A stretch of DNA of 46,151 nucleotides from Microcaldota archaeon (GTDB lineage Archaea > Micrarchaeota > Micrarchaeia > Norongarragalinales > UBA8480). The stretch is from the NCBI GenBank assembly GCA_023247085.1, contig JAHFHC010000007.1, forward strand, positions 1-46,151, in the 5' to 3' direction. The position numbers were made by a program, and so were the translations under genes. The notes below the pieces were generated by a model. It did no database searches. It had not been told where the DNA came from and saw only the letters and a program-made list of their open reading frames with translations. Shown one piece after another: positions 1-9,077 of the stretch (position 1 is its first letter; the number at the start of each line of letters is the position of its first letter).

Positions 1-952
1 GTTGGTCGTATGCTCTTTTGGCTTGTTCTATTGAACTGTATTTTTTTGTGAAGAGGTGGTTTGCGGCGGTTCTGACTAGTGGTTTTGAATCTTCTTCTGC
101 GCCAAAGATGAGTTTGGCGTCTTTTAAGTATGTGTCGTATGCTCTTTTGGCTTCTTCAATGTTTTTGCATTGTTTGGTGAAGAGTTGGATAGCGGCGGTT
201 CTGACTAACGGCTTAGAATCTTCGTCTCCTCCAAAGACTCTTGTAGCGTCTTTCAAGTGCTTATCATAAGTCCGTTTGGCTTCTTCAATAGTTCTATATC
301 TTTTTATGAAGAGTTGGAATGCTGCTGTTCTGACTAACGGTTTGGTGTTTTCATCTGCACCAAATATGCGTTCAGTTTCTCTATATATTTGATTTGCGTG
401 GAAAATTGTAAATTGGTGACCGTGTTTTTTTATTATGTGTGGCGGTACGTGTAGTTCTTTCATTAGTTGGTATTCAGTTGTCACGTGATCTAAAACTGCT
501 TCTGCTAGTAAAGTGTTTTGTTGTAATTCTTGTGCCGTATGGCCTAGTGCGTGGAGGTTTAACGCCATTTTACGTAGGTAAGCTGCAAAAGTCGCATCTT
601 TCATTAATTTGCTAGCTTGTTCGTGGGTATGCGCTTGTTTTCTAAGTTCAGCTTGTAGTTCTTGTGTTGGCTTAGGTGGTCGGCCGCCTAGTCTTTTGAT
701 ACTGTTTTCTAGTTTGTCAGCTATTTCTGCGCCGTGTAAAGCTTGTTGTATTACTTCCCTTGCTTTTTGCACTCCGTTATGCTCTGGAATTGTTCCATGT
801 GCTATTGCCATGCGCAAAACGTGCTTTAAAGCGGGTTTTTGGGCAACGTGCGCTTTTATTGTAGACTCTTCAAGAAGGCGGGTTGTGCTTTGATTGATCC
901 TATGCTCTATTCTTTTTGACAATAGCCCGAGAATGGCTCGTTTTTCTTCCAT
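1..952 (-). CDS. 43-residue helical-repeat protein, paralogue A (3' end outside window)
   Basis: This reading frame starts at an ATG at 952-950 and stays open to the window edge, so only about 317 residues are visible. It begins MEEKRAILGLLSKR. About 196 residues of charged, helix-prone N-terminal region come first. Tandem 43-residue units follow, each opening with F-G and containing the core PLVRTAA and EAKR-Y. Nearly three units are visible. The N-terminal region and the repeats match the complete paralogue at 31511-32866 along their whole length, with the first repeat at the same residue (197). There is no signal peptide or membrane segment, so it is probably cytoplasmic. I do not recognise a named family. 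It looks like an alpha-solenoid of TPR or HEAT type, which would suggest a protein-binding scaffold (inference). Confidence 0.8.
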   Translation of the reverse strand, partial: MEEKRAILGLLSKRIEHRINQSTTRLLEESTIKAHVAQKPALKHVLRMAIAHGTIPEHNGVQKAREVIQQALHGAEIADKLENSIKRLGGRPPKPTQELQAELRKQAHTHEQASKLMKDATFAAYLRKMALNLHALGHTAQELQQNTLLAEAVLDHVTTEYQLMKELHVPPHIIKKHGHQFTIFHANQIYRETERIFGADENTKPLVRTAAFQLFIKRYRTIEEAKRTYDKHLKDATRVFGGDEDSKPLVRTAAIQLFTKQCKNIEEAKRAYDTYLKDAKLIFGAEEDSKPLVRTAANHLFTKKYSSIEQAKRAYDQ

Positions 953-982
953 GTTTAATCTTTTTGTTTTTTTTATTCTGTT

Positions 983-1927
983 TTAGATTTTGCTTTCTAG
1001 TTCGCGTAGGTTTTCAATGCGCTTGTATGTTGGCGGGTGAGTTGAAAAGATGCGGAATAGCAGTCCTTTTTTCTTTTCGCTACCCATGGCGTTTTCGATC
1101 CAGTTTTCTTGGTGTGAAATGTTTTGGGATGTTGCAACTGATTTTATGGGGTCAGCTAAATAGAATTGGCGCATTCCTTTGTATCCTTCAGTTTGCACTT
1201 GTGGGAACGCGTAACCTATTTTTGCTAGTGCTTTTTCCAAATGCTTGGGTTCTTTTGTTGACAATGCAGAAAATTCATCTGCGTATAACTCACGCGTGCG
1301 GCTAAGCCACATTACCATTAAGTTAGCAATGAGCTCAACTGCAAATGCAGCGATGTAACTAGCAATTATGCCAACGAATGTCGTGTTTCCGTTTTCGTCT
1401 CGCGGTACAAAAAATAGCAACACTAAGAAGTAAAGCAAGCGCGGTACAACCGAAGCCGCGGTTATAACAACTACGTCCCAATGCGCAACGTGGCCAATTT
1501 CATGCGCTAGCACTGCTTCAACTTCTTCTTTGTTTAACATCTGCAAGAGGCCAATGTGAATAGCAATGTTTGAGTTGTTTTTTGTTCGTCCAAATGCAAA
1601 TGCGTTTGGTGTAATGTCGTTAACCAAGTAAAGTTTAGGGGTTTTGACCTCGTGTTTTTTGCAAGTTGCTTCAACGAATTCATAAATCCAGTTATATTGA
1701 TGGCGGTCAAGTTCTTGCATTGGCATTGTAAGTTTGATGAGCCACGATCCAATCCACCACTGGATGATTGTAGTTATAAACGCAAGGAAAAATGCAAGTG
1801 CCACTCCTCCCACTACGCTTGTGCGTGGGCCGTAGAATAACAGTACTAGCCCCATTACAAATGTAAGAAAAGCTCCAAGGGCAGCTACGCTGAACAACAT
1901 TGACAGTCGTAGTTTCAATAAAGACAT
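983..1927 (-). CDS. htpX: M48 family membrane zinc metalloprotease, HtpX type
   Basis: This 314-residue protein is an HtpX-like integral membrane protease that degrades damaged or misfolded membrane proteins. Two hydrophobic segments lie at about residues 12-32 and 38-62. The zinc-binding HEIGH is at 142-146, and the third ligand is probably Glu213 in RELYAD, after two further hydrophobic stretches (about 152-174 and 183-208). The length is normal for the family. It starts at an ATG and lies about 57 nt downstream of the small gene that closes the ATP synthase operon, so it may be co-transcribed. The family assignment is firm; the substrate is not known. Confidence 0.92.
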   Translation of the reverse strand: MSLLKLRLSMLFSVAALGAFLTFVMGLVLLFYGPRTSVVGGVALAFFLAFITTIIQWWIGSWLIKLTMPMQELDRHQYNWIYEFVEATCKKHEVKTPKLYLVNDITPNAFAFGRTKNNSNIAIHIGLLQMLNKEEVEAVLAHEIGHVAHWDVVVITAASVVPRLLYFLVLLFFVPRDENGNTTFVGIIASYIAAFAVELIANLMVMWLSRTRELYADEFSALSTKEPKHLEKALAKIGYAFPQVQTEGYKGMRQFYLADPIKSVATSQNISHQENWIENAMGSEKKKGLLFRIFSTHPPTYKRIENLRELESKI

Positions 1928-1984
1928 TTTTTTCTAAACCTTTTATTTATTAAAGTGAACTTCTTAATAAAAATACGCTGGGGT

Positions 1985-2302
1985 TCATTTTATTTTTTTC
2001 AAAATTTGTTCAACTTCTTCATCGCTAACGTAAGTATCTGTAACGTGTTTAGCTTGTTCTGATCCAAATATTTTTACAACTACGAATGTTCCGCGTGTTT
2101 TTCCATGGCCAACCGTAAATTCTGTGACAATGCATCTGCCAAGTGCTTTCCAATTGCGCGTGCGTAAATCCATTGGTACGTTGATTTGGTATATTCTATG
2201 CTCTGGTTTTTCAAACGAATAAGTTTTTCCAATTTCAAGTGGTTTTGGAATTTCGTTTTCATCTAACCTGAGGCAAGCTTGTAATAAAAAAGGGTTTCCC
2301 AT
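1985..2302 (-). CDS. Small conserved-looking protein at the end of the ATP synthase operon, function unknown
   Basis: This is a 105-residue soluble protein with an ATG start only 3 nt after the subunit D stop codon, which implies co-translation with the ATP synthase genes. It looks like a compact beta-rich domain: a central stretch reads RTRNWKALGRCIVTEFTVGH, followed by a short charged C-terminal helix (EEVEQILKKIK). There are no cysteine clusters, membrane segments or recognisable nucleotide-binding motifs. I cannot name the family. Its position suggests a link to ATP synthase assembly, or simply operon convenience. Confidence 0.75.
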   Translation of the reverse strand: MGNPFLLQACLRLDENEIPKPLEIGKTYSFEKPEHRIYQINVPMDLRTRNWKALGRCIVTEFTVGHGKTRGTFVVVKIFGSEQAKHVTDTYVSDEEVEQILKKIK

Positions 2303-2305
2303 AAG

Positions 2306-2935
2306 TTATCCCGCTGCGGCTTTTTCTAATCTGCGCTTTGTTACTTTTAGCGCAAAAAATTGTTCACTTTCTAAACGGCTTAAATGAGCGGCTATCATTT
2401 TTATTGTTGATTTTAAATTAGGTGTAACGTTGTATTCCAGTGCGTTGACTCTCCGGTTTGTTTTTTCAATTTCAATTAATAATCTCTTTAATGCGGTTTC
2501 AGTTTCAGCTAATTGCAATGCTAGTTTTAACACTTCGCGAAAAGCGTAAACTGCTTCGTCGAACTTTGCGGTTGTGCCGTGTACACTGTAAATTTTCGTT
2601 TTTGGAAATTCTGGTGACGAAATTGCGGGAATCTTTAGCCCCATCACGTTTTTTGTAGAAATAGCTACAAGCGGAGCTTGTACAGCGGCTAGTGTTTGTG
2701 CTTCAATGAATGCATCGCCATGAAATGCTTTTGCAATTGCTAATGCGCGGTGTGCAACTAGCGTTTGTTTGTCTAGTTTAGAGCGTAAATCACTTGCTTT
2801 TTTTACTATGTTGAAAAATTCCAGTACAAGCGCGTCTCGCTTTTGCTTTAGTATCTTGTGTCCTTTCTCCGCTAGGATTACTTTTTGCTTTGTGTTTAGC
2901 AACTCCATTCGAGTTGGACGAACTGTTTCTGTCAT
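2306..2935 (-). CDS. atpD: A-type ATP synthase subunit D (central stalk)
   Basis: This 209-residue protein is the rotor-shaft subunit D, which forms the long antiparallel coiled coil that turns inside the A3B3 head. The N-terminus contains the conserved RPTRMELLNTKQKVILAEKG segment, and long helices run through the rest. Its length is typical of archaeal subunit D. It follows the Nudix gene by 7 nt and precedes the small 105-residue gene by 3 nt, so it belongs to the same transcript as the other ATP synthase genes despite the Nudix insertion. Confidence 0.95.
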   Translation of the reverse strand: MTETVRPTRMELLNTKQKVILAEKGHKILKQKRDALVLEFFNIVKKASDLRSKLDKQTLVAHRALAIAKAFHGDAFIEAQTLAAVQAPLVAISTKNVMGLKIPAISSPEFPKTKIYSVHGTTAKFDEAVYAFREVLKLALQLAETETALKRLLIEIEKTNRRVNALEYNVTPNLKSTIKMIAAHLSRLESEQFFALKVTKRRLEKAAAG

Positions 2936-2942
2936 TTGTAAT

Positions 2943-3422
2943 TCATCTACCGTTGTACTGTACTATTATCTTTTTTTCATTCCATGCTTTGATTGAAGCT
3001 TTTACGCTGCCAGTGACCTTTGGGTCAATTAGCGCTTGTTCAATCGGCATCCAGGTCATTTTAGTAAATTCAACTCCATCTAACTTTGGTTCCCCAGTTA
3101 CCACTTCGCATTTCCAGTTAAGGAAAATAAAGTGACGCGCTCTGCCTTTCACTACTCGGTGAGTGGCTTCGGTCACGCTAAACATTTCAATTGCATTTAT
3201 TTTTACGTTTATCTCTTCCATTACTTCGCGTTCAATGCACTGTTTGGCGTTTTCTCTGAAGTTCAAATGTCCGCCTGGCACTACCCATTCGTCGTGAAAC
3301 TTTGAACCCGTGGCAAGGAAAAGCTTGTCATCGCGAATTATAAACGCGCCCGTAGCTATCTCCACGTCGCCTTCTTGCGGTTTGTGCTGTTTGCTAGCGT
3401 TACTTTCTGAATTTTCTTCCAT
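2943..3422 (-). CDS. Nudix hydrolase embedded in the ATP synthase operon
   Basis: This is a 159-residue Nudix-fold pyrophosphohydrolase. The Nudix box is complete: GHLNFRE is followed seven residues later by REVMEEINV, with Asn in place of the usual Gly near the end of the box. The core also shows the typical DEWVVPGGH strand and a late [12 protein letters not shown] segment. It could act on a nucleoside diphosphate linked to another moiety; the substrate cannot be read from sequence. I chose the ATG at 3422 over an in-frame TTG at 3431. Either way it overlaps the end of subunit B by more than 20 nt, so translation is coupled. A Nudix gene between subunits B and D is not the usual operon content. 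Confidence 0.88.
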   Translation of the reverse strand: MEENSESNASKQHKPQEGDVEIATGAFIIRDDKLFLATGSKFHDEWVVPGGHLNFRENAKQCIEREVMEEINVKINAIEMFSVTEATHRVVKGRARHFIFLNWKCEVVTGEPKLDGVEFTKMTWMPIEQALIDPKVTGSVKASIKAWNEKKIIVQYNGR

Positions 3423-4797
3423 ATTTTTCAATGTGTTCTGATTTAACTCGTTTTAATTCTCCTTCCGGAATTCCTGCTAGGAGTTCCCAACCAAGGTCAA
3501 GTGATTGTTCGATTGTCCTATTTTCGTATTTGCCTTGTGAAACAAATTGTTTTTCAAATGCGTCTGCAAAGTGTAAGAATTTCTTGTCGCGTTCAGTAAG
3601 TGCTTCTTCGCCGACAACTGCAACTAAGTTACGTAAATCCCTTCCTTCGGCGTATGAAGCGTATAATTGTGACGATACGCCCGAGTGGTCATCTCTAGTT
3701 TTGTCTCCGCCTATTCCAAGTGACATTAACCGAGATAGTGAAGGTAACACGTCGATGCACGGATAAATTCCTTTTCTGTAAAGGTCACGTGACAACACGA
3801 TTTGGCCTTCAGTAATGTATCCAGTTAAATCGGGAATTGGGTGCGTTATATCTTCTTCAGGCATTGATAATATTGGAAGTTGGGTGACTGTTCCTTTTTT
3901 GCCTTTGATTGCGCCAGCTCGTTCGTATATGTTTGCCAAGTCAGTGTACATGTAGCCGGGGTAGCCTCTTCTGCCGGGCACTTCTTGACGCGCAGCTGCG
4001 ATTTCTCGAAGTGAGTCACAATAGTTCGTCATGTCTGTTAGTATTACTAGTACTTGCATATCTCGTTCAAAAGCAAGGTACTCTGCGGTTGTAAGCGCCA
4101 TTCGGGGAGTAATTAAACGTTCAATTGAAGGGTCGTTTGCAAGGTTAAGGAACAATACTGAGCGTTCTAGTGCTCCAGTTTTTTCAAAGTCCCTCATGAA
4201 GAAACTAGCTTCGGCATTAGTAATTCCCATTGCTGCAAATATAACTACGAAGTTTTCTTTTTCGCTGCCTCCGCTTTTACCTTTTACAGTTGCTTGTCTG
4301 GCAATTTGCACTGCTAGTTCATTGTGCGGCAATCCAGATGCTGAAAAGATGGGTAACTTTTGTCCGCGAACTAGTGTATTTGTAGTGTCAATTGTTGATA
4401 TCCCCGTTTGAATAAAGTCATGTAGTTCTGCACGTGAATATGGGTTAATTGCCGCGCCTTGAATGTCGATTTTTTCTTTTGAAATGATTGAAGGGCCGCC
4501 GTCAATTGGTTCTCCTAGCCCATTGAAAACTCTTCCAAGCATCTCGTCGCTTACATTTAACCGGAGTGTTTCGCCTGTGAATCTCACGCTAGTTGTTTTA
4601 GTGTCAAGCCCTTGAGTGTTTCCAAATATCTGCACTGCTGCCATGTTTTTGCTTGTCTCTAATACTTGGCCTTTTTTCTTTTCTCCACTTGGGAGCGTTA
4701 TTTCAACTGTTTCCCCGTAAGCCGCGTCGCCAACTCCTTCAACGTATACGATTGGACCAAAAATTTCACTAACAGTTTGATATTCTCTCATAGCCAT
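3400..4797 (-). CDS. atpB: A-type ATP synthase subunit B (regulatory/non-catalytic)
   Basis: Subunit B alternates with subunit A in the hexameric head and carries a degenerate nucleotide site. The N-terminus [19 protein letters not shown] and the later [18 protein letters not shown] and [15 protein letters not shown] segments are diagnostic. Length is 465 residues from the ATG at 4797. A longer reading from a GTG at 4809 is possible, but that GTG sits inside a GGTGA Shine-Dalgarno sequence about 9 nt before the ATG, so the ATG is the better start. It follows subunit A by about 50 nt. Confidence 0.96.
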   Translation of the reverse strand: MAMREYQTVSEIFGPIVYVEGVGDAAYGETVEITLPSGEKKKGQVLETSKNMAAVQIFGNTQGLDTKTTSVRFTGETLRLNVSDEMLGRVFNGLGEPIDGGPSIISKEKIDIQGAAINPYSRAELHDFIQTGISTIDTTNTLVRGQKLPIFSASGLPHNELAVQIARQATVKGKSGGSEKENFVVIFAAMGITNAEASFFMRDFEKTGALERSVLFLNLANDPSIERLITPRMALTTAEYLAFERDMQVLVILTDMTNYCDSLREIAAARQEVPGRRGYPGYMYTDLANIYERAGAIKGKKGTVTQLPILSMPEEDITHPIPDLTGYITEGQIVLSRDLYRKGIYPCIDVLPSLSRLMSLGIGGDKTRDDHSGVSSQLYASYAEGRDLRNLVAVVGEEALTERDKKFLHFADAFEKQFVSQGKYENRTIEQSLDLGWELLAGIPEGELKRVKSEHIEKYGRKFRK

Positions 4798-4849
4798 TTT
4801 TTTATTCACCTTATTTACTATCGATCTTTTAACTGAATTATTTTATCGT

Positions 4850-6595
4850 TTAACCTTTGTGTTGAAATCTTGCATCAATTTCTGCGGTTATTGTTTTGCA
4901 TGTTTTTTCAACGTCGGCTTCTACTACTCTTTTCATTTGAGAAATACGTTGTTTTTCAGGCGCATTGACAATTACATCAAATGGCATTTCTAAACTAAGC
5001 GCTGCTGCTGCTTTGTCGTAAAAATGCAGAATCGTTTTTAACATGTGGTATTGCTTTGTAAGCGTTGATTGTGCGTCAATTGAATCGTATGCATTTTGTT
5101 GCAAGAAGTCTTCGCGAATCATTTTAGTTGCTTCTAGTACGAGACGTTCTTTATCCGGAAGCGCGTCTGGTCCGATTAATTGTACTATGTTTTGCAATTC
5201 TGATTCTTTTTGAAGTAATTGCATTGCCCTATTTTTGAGGTCGTAAAAATCTTCAGCCACGTTTTCGTCATACCATTGTTCTAAATCGTCATGGTAAAGT
5301 GAGTAACTCTTAAGCCAGTTGATTGCAGGATAGTGCCGTCGACGTGCAAGCGCAGCGTCTAGTGCCCAGAATACTTTGGTTACACGCAAAGTTCCTTGCG
5401 AAACTGGTTCTGAAATGTCTCCACCAGCTGGCGAAACTGCCCCAACTGCTGTAACTGAACCAATTCGATCTCCATTTGTAGATAGGCACGTGGTTCTACC
5501 CGTTCGTTCGTAGAATTCTGCTAGTTTTCGAGTTAAGTAAGCAGGATAGCCTTCTTCTCCAGGCATTTCTTCCATTCTACCGGAAATTTCACGCATTGCC
5601 TCTGCCCACCTACTGGTCGAATCCGCCATAAGCGCAACATCGTAACCCATGTCGCGGTAGTACTCTGCGATTGTGATTCCAGTATAAATCGATGCTTCAC
5701 GTGCAGCTACGGGCATGTTAGACGTATTTGCAATTAAGACTGTTCGATTCATAAGGGGCTTTCCACTGTGGGGGTCAGTAAGTTTTGGAAATTCAGTTAA
5801 CACTTCAGTCATTTCGTTTCCACGTTCACCGCAACCTATGTACACAATGATTTTTGCGTTGCAGAATTTTGCAAGTGAAGTCTGAGCCACAGTTTTTCCA
5901 CTCCCGAACGGACCTGGAATTGCAGATGCGCCCCCTTTTGCAAGCGGGAAGAACGTATCAATAATGCGAGTACCAGTTAACAATGGTAGTTCGATTCTGC
6001 GTTTTTCTTTAACTGGCCGCGGTATCCTCACTGGCCAACGTTGCAACATTGCAATTTTAACTGTTTTTCCACTTTTGTCTTTAATTGTTGCAATTGTATC
6101 TTCAATTGTAAATTTGCCGCTTTTTATTTCATCTATCTTACCAATCACTTTTGCAGGTACCATTATGCGGTGTTCGACATCAAATTCTTTTACAGTACCA
6201 ATCACGTCTCCTGCGGATACGCTTGCCCCTGCTTTCATAATGGGTAGAAAATCCCATTTCTTTTTTCGGTCAAGTGAATTAATTGAAACTCCGCGTTGAA
6301 TAAAAGAACCAGATTCGCTTAATACGCTCAATGGGCGTTGTATTCCATCAAACACGCCGCTAAGTAATCCGGGTCCAAGTTCTACGCTTAGTGAATTTCC
6401 AGTTGATTCAACTGGTTCGCCGGGCTTTAGCCCAGTTGTATCTTCGTATACTTGAATTGCTGCATCTGCTCCTTTGAGAGAAATGATTTCTCCCATTAAT
6501 TTTTCTTTGCCTACAGTCACCACTTCGTTGATTTGGCTTCCGCTCATTAATTCAGCGGTTACTACTGGTCCAGAAATTTTCTTTAATTTGCCCAT
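4850..6595 (-). CDS. atpA: A-type ATP synthase subunit A (catalytic)
   Basis: This is the catalytic head subunit, 581 residues. The P-loop GPFGSGKT lies at 228-235, preceded by the A-type-specific non-homologous insert between the N-terminal barrel and the nucleotide domain (about 115-195). The GEEGYPAYL and [13 protein letters not shown] segments are also present. No intein interrupts the P-loop, although archaeal atpA is a common intein host. An AGGAGGAG Shine-Dalgarno sequence precedes the ATG. It follows subunit F by 39 nt. Confidence 0.97.
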   Translation of the reverse strand: MGKLKKISGPVVTAELMSGSQINEVVTVGKEKLMGEIISLKGADAAIQVYEDTTGLKPGEPVESTGNSLSVELGPGLLSGVFDGIQRPLSVLSESGSFIQRGVSINSLDRKKKWDFLPIMKAGASVSAGDVIGTVKEFDVEHRIMVPAKVIGKIDEIKSGKFTIEDTIATIKDKSGKTVKIAMLQRWPVRIPRPVKEKRRIELPLLTGTRIIDTFFPLAKGGASAIPGPFGSGKTVAQTSLAKFCNAKIIVYIGCGERGNEMTEVLTEFPKLTDPHSGKPLMNRTVLIANTSNMPVAAREASIYTGITIAEYYRDMGYDVALMADSTSRWAEAMREISGRMEEMPGEEGYPAYLTRKLAEFYERTGRTTCLSTNGDRIGSVTAVGAVSPAGGDISEPVSQGTLRVTKVFWALDAALARRRHYPAINWLKSYSLYHDDLEQWYDENVAEDFYDLKNRAMQLLQKESELQNIVQLIGPDALPDKERLVLEATKMIREDFLQQNAYDSIDAQSTLTKQYHMLKTILHFYDKAAAALSLEMPFDVIVNAPEKQRISQMKRVVEADVEKTCKTITAEIDARFQHKG

Positions 6596-6634
6596 TTGTT
6601 TTTAACTCCTCCTATAAATTTCATTTGCAATTGT

Positions 6635-6985
6635 TTAGCTTTTCAATTCTATTCCAATCGCCCGCTTTACAAGTTCTTGAATGCTTCCACTTTTCTTGTT
6701 GTTAAGCAATTCATTTTTACCAGGTACCGTGACTACAACTGGCCTGCTAAGTGCTTCAATCGCTTTTTTTGTTTTATGTGTAAACGCACTTGCAATGTCC
6801 TCTTGTAAGATGACAATACCAACTTCATTTCTTGCTATGGTTTTGAGGAACACTTCTTCGCAATTTTCTTTGTTTGCCGTAATGGCTTCAGTTACTCCTG
6901 CAAGTGCAAAACCAATTAAGGTGTCATGATCTCCGATTGCGACTATTTTTTCTTTATATTCTTTAATGTTATTTGTTGTTGCCAT
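6635..6985 (-). CDS. atpF: A-type ATP synthase subunit F (central stalk)
   Basis: This 116-residue protein is subunit F, which binds subunit D in the rotor and modulates activity. It shows the typical short Rossmann-like beginning (KIVAIGDHDTLIGFALAG), the alternating strand GIVILQEDIA and the PVVVTVPGK segment. The ATG lies 5 nt after the subunit C stop codon. Length and order (C-F-A) match the standard archaeal operon. Confidence 0.93.
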   Translation of the reverse strand: MATTNNIKEYKEKIVAIGDHDTLIGFALAGVTEAITANKENCEEVFLKTIARNEVGIVILQEDIASAFTHKTKKAIEALSRPVVVTVPGKNELLNNKKSGSIQELVKRAIGIELKS

Positions 6986-6990
6986 TTTCT

Positions 6991-8058
6991 TTATTTCACT
7001 GTGAATACTATTTGTTTCAATTCTTGACTAATGCCTGCTTGTGTTGAATATGCAATTGCTTTTAGAAACGCAACTTCTTGTTGTTTTAAGTAAATGTAAG
7101 CTAGAATTACTGCAAATGAAAGTACAGCTACTTTTGAAGTGCGCAAGGCCTTTTGAATTAATCTGCGCTCTAGTTCCACTTCAAGTTTTACAAGCGAATT
7201 TGTGTTTTGAAAATCCAGAGTTATTGATTCACTTAACTTATGTGTCTTGACAATTTCTTCAACTACTTCGCCAATAGTTTCTTTTTCAATTAAATGGTGC
7301 ATTTCTCGCTTGTTTCTAGTTGGTTTTTTGATTATGTTTGCTTTGATCTCCTCTTTGTCTACACTGGCAAGTTTAAGCCTGGTGATCATCATTGTGTTTA
7401 CAAAATCTATTTTTACCATTAACAATGCCTTTACTGCCGAATCGCTTTCATGTTCAGCTGCGTTTCCAAGTTTTTCAAAATAGTAACTATCAAGTTCTTT
7501 GAATAATACTCGCCAATCTTGTATTGTACCATTTCTAAAGTATTCATTTTCAATTTTGTGAAAAACACCTGAAAAAGAGTACCCCCCTACCGCAAGTTTA
7601 TGCACTGTTTTTTGCAAGTCAAGTGACGAATCATTTGCAATTGCCAATAAACTTCGCTGTTCTTTGTTTAAAGCTGACAAATTAGCAGTATTTACTGGTA
7701 TGCCCGTTGCTTTGCTTGCAATTATAGCTTTTAAGTTTTGGATAGTCCACTCTTCAAGCACTATTTCTAGCAATGCGTTTGACCCACTTGGTAAAAATGC
7801 AGCGATTTTTTTCATTATTTTTGCAAAGTTTGCAGTAACCGCTCGGTTTACAAGTTCAACGCCAGCGTATTTTGTTGAAAATTCAACCAGTTCATCTTTG
7901 TAAGTGTTTTCTTCAAGTAACTCGATTACTTCTTCAATTGATTTAACTGCAAGTAGCGCTTCAATTGTACTTTCACTGAGTAGCTTTGACTTCATTGCTT
8001 TTGTCCTTGCATTTGCATACCCGTATTTTGAATACAAATTGAAAATTGTTCGATTCAC
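6991..8058 (-). CDS. atpC: A-type ATP synthase subunit C (V0D/AC39 family)
   Basis: This 355-residue protein is subunit C, the all-helical funnel that joins the central stalk to the membrane c-ring. The N-terminal YGYANARTKAMKSKLLS segment is characteristic of the family. The start is a GTG that overlaps the TGA of subunit E in the 4-nt arrangement GTGA. The next internal Met would remove the conserved YGYANAR motif, so the GTG start is favoured. Length is normal. Confidence 0.93.
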   Translation of the reverse strand: MNRTIFNLYSKYGYANARTKAMKSKLLSESTIEALLAVKSIEEVIELLEENTYKDELVEFSTKYAGVELVNRAVTANFAKIMKKIAAFLPSGSNALLEIVLEEWTIQNLKAIIASKATGIPVNTANLSALNKEQRSLLAIANDSSLDLQKTVHKLAVGGYSFSGVFHKIENEYFRNGTIQDWRVLFKELDSYYFEKLGNAAEHESDSAVKALLMVKIDFVNTMMITRLKLASVDKEEIKANIIKKPTRNKREMHHLIEKETIGEVVEEIVKTHKLSESITLDFQNTNSLVKLEVELERRLIQKALRTSKVAVLSFAVILAYIYLKQQEVAFLKAIAYSTQAGISQELKQIVFTVK

Positions 8059-8723
8059 CTTTTCTTCTTTGTAGTTGCTAATTTTTTCTTAGCTGCTTTT
8101 TTTTCAACAACTTTTGGTTTAGTGTTTTTTATTGCGAGGGGCGCGTTTTTAGCAGTGGTAAAAACGCTTGCAAGTTCTTGAAAAGCGGTTTGCTTGAGTT
8201 GATCTTCGTGGTTTTCAAGTAGCGCTTCTAGCGAATTATTTACTTTAATTTTTTTGTCACTAGTTGTGCCAATCACGCCGCCGATTATATCCACTGTGCC
8301 GGCTATTTTGAAGCCAGCTTGCCTCAGAGTTTTTTCGTCTTGTTTCTTGCAGTACAATAAAGCGTCGCTTCCAAGTGACTTAGCACAATCTTTTGCGAGT
8401 TTTTCAAGCAAAGTAGCGTATTGTTTTGACTTTACGAATTCGTCTAGATGGTCGCGTGCGCCTGTAATTGCTTTTCCGATTAGCTTTTCGCGAGCCTCTG
8501 CAATTACGCGTTTTTGACGTAACTTTGCATTAGCACTTATCTCCGATCTCTGCTGTTCGCCAAGTTTTTGACCTTCGGTTTTAGCTTCGTCAATCAATTG
8601 TTTAGCTTTGCTGCTTGCTTCACTTTTGATGCGTTTCGCTTCTAGGCGCGCACTTGTTAATACTGTATTTTCGTCTGCCGCTGCCTTGTCTTCTAGTGTT
8701 TTTAATAAATTTTCAAAACTCAT
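8055..8723 (-). CDS. atpE: A-type ATP synthase subunit E (peripheral stalk)
   Basis: This is a 222-residue peripheral stalk subunit with a long charged N-terminal helix (about residues 10-110) that pairs with subunit H, then a globular C-terminal domain that contacts the A/B head. The central RVIAEAREKLI region is typical. The C-terminus carries a lysine- and alanine-rich tail (about 200-222) that extends beyond the usual family length. It starts at an ATG 11 nt after the proteolipid gene and shares a 4-nt overlap with subunit C. Confidence 0.93.
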   Translation of the reverse strand: MSFENLLKTLEDKAAADENTVLTSARLEAKRIKSEASSKAKQLIDEAKTEGQKLGEQQRSEISANAKLRQKRVIAEAREKLIGKAITGARDHLDEFVKSKQYATLLEKLAKDCAKSLGSDALLYCKKQDEKTLRQAGFKIAGTVDIIGGVIGTTSDKKIKVNNSLEALLENHEDQLKQTAFQELASVFTTAKNAPLAIKNTKPKVVEKKAAKKKLATTKKKR

Positions 8724-8734
8724 GTGTGCGGATT

Positions 8735-8968
8735 TTAACCTCCTTTGAGTGTTGAAATTATTAAGAACGCAACTACGAATCCTAGAATTACCATAGTTTC
8801 TGGCAACGCTAAGAATAGCAGTGCTTTTGGTTCATCTTTTTCAGCTAGTAAGCCCATCAATGCTGCTCCAATAGCTCCTTGTGCCCATGCTGTTGCAAGT
8901 GCTCCGCCTGCTATTGCTAGTCCAGCACCAACTGCCACTAGTCCTGTTCCCATTCCTTCTATAGCCAT
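8735..8968 (-). CDS. atpK: A-type ATP synthase subunit K (membrane rotor c subunit, proteolipid)
   Basis: This is a single-hairpin c subunit of 77 residues that forms the ion-carrying membrane ring. Two glycine- and alanine-rich membrane helices flank a polar loop (AEKDEPK). The ion-binding carboxylate is Glu57 in LPETM on helix 2, with Gln30 on helix 1. I start it at the ATG at 8968. The longer GTG start at 8980 lies within GAGGTG, which is the Shine-Dalgarno site for that ATG. The 98-nt gap before the gene is extremely A-rich on the coding strand. That could serve as a translation enhancer for the highly expressed c subunit (inference). Confidence 0.95.
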   Translation of the reverse strand: MAIEGMGTGLVAVGAGLAIAGGALATAWAQGAIGAALMGLLAEKDEPKALLFLALPETMVILGFVVAFLIISTLKGG

Positions 8969-9077
8969 TTTTCTTGACACCTCGATTTTTAATATCGCTT
9001 TATTTTTTATCTTATTTTGTTTTACTTTTTTCTGTTTCAGCTTTTCTTCTTTTGTTATTCCTTTTATCTCAAATGCA

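Noticed and set aside
4850-6595. Intein in atpA (and in the PolD large subunit)
   Set aside because: Both proteins have normal length and uninterrupted active-site motifs.
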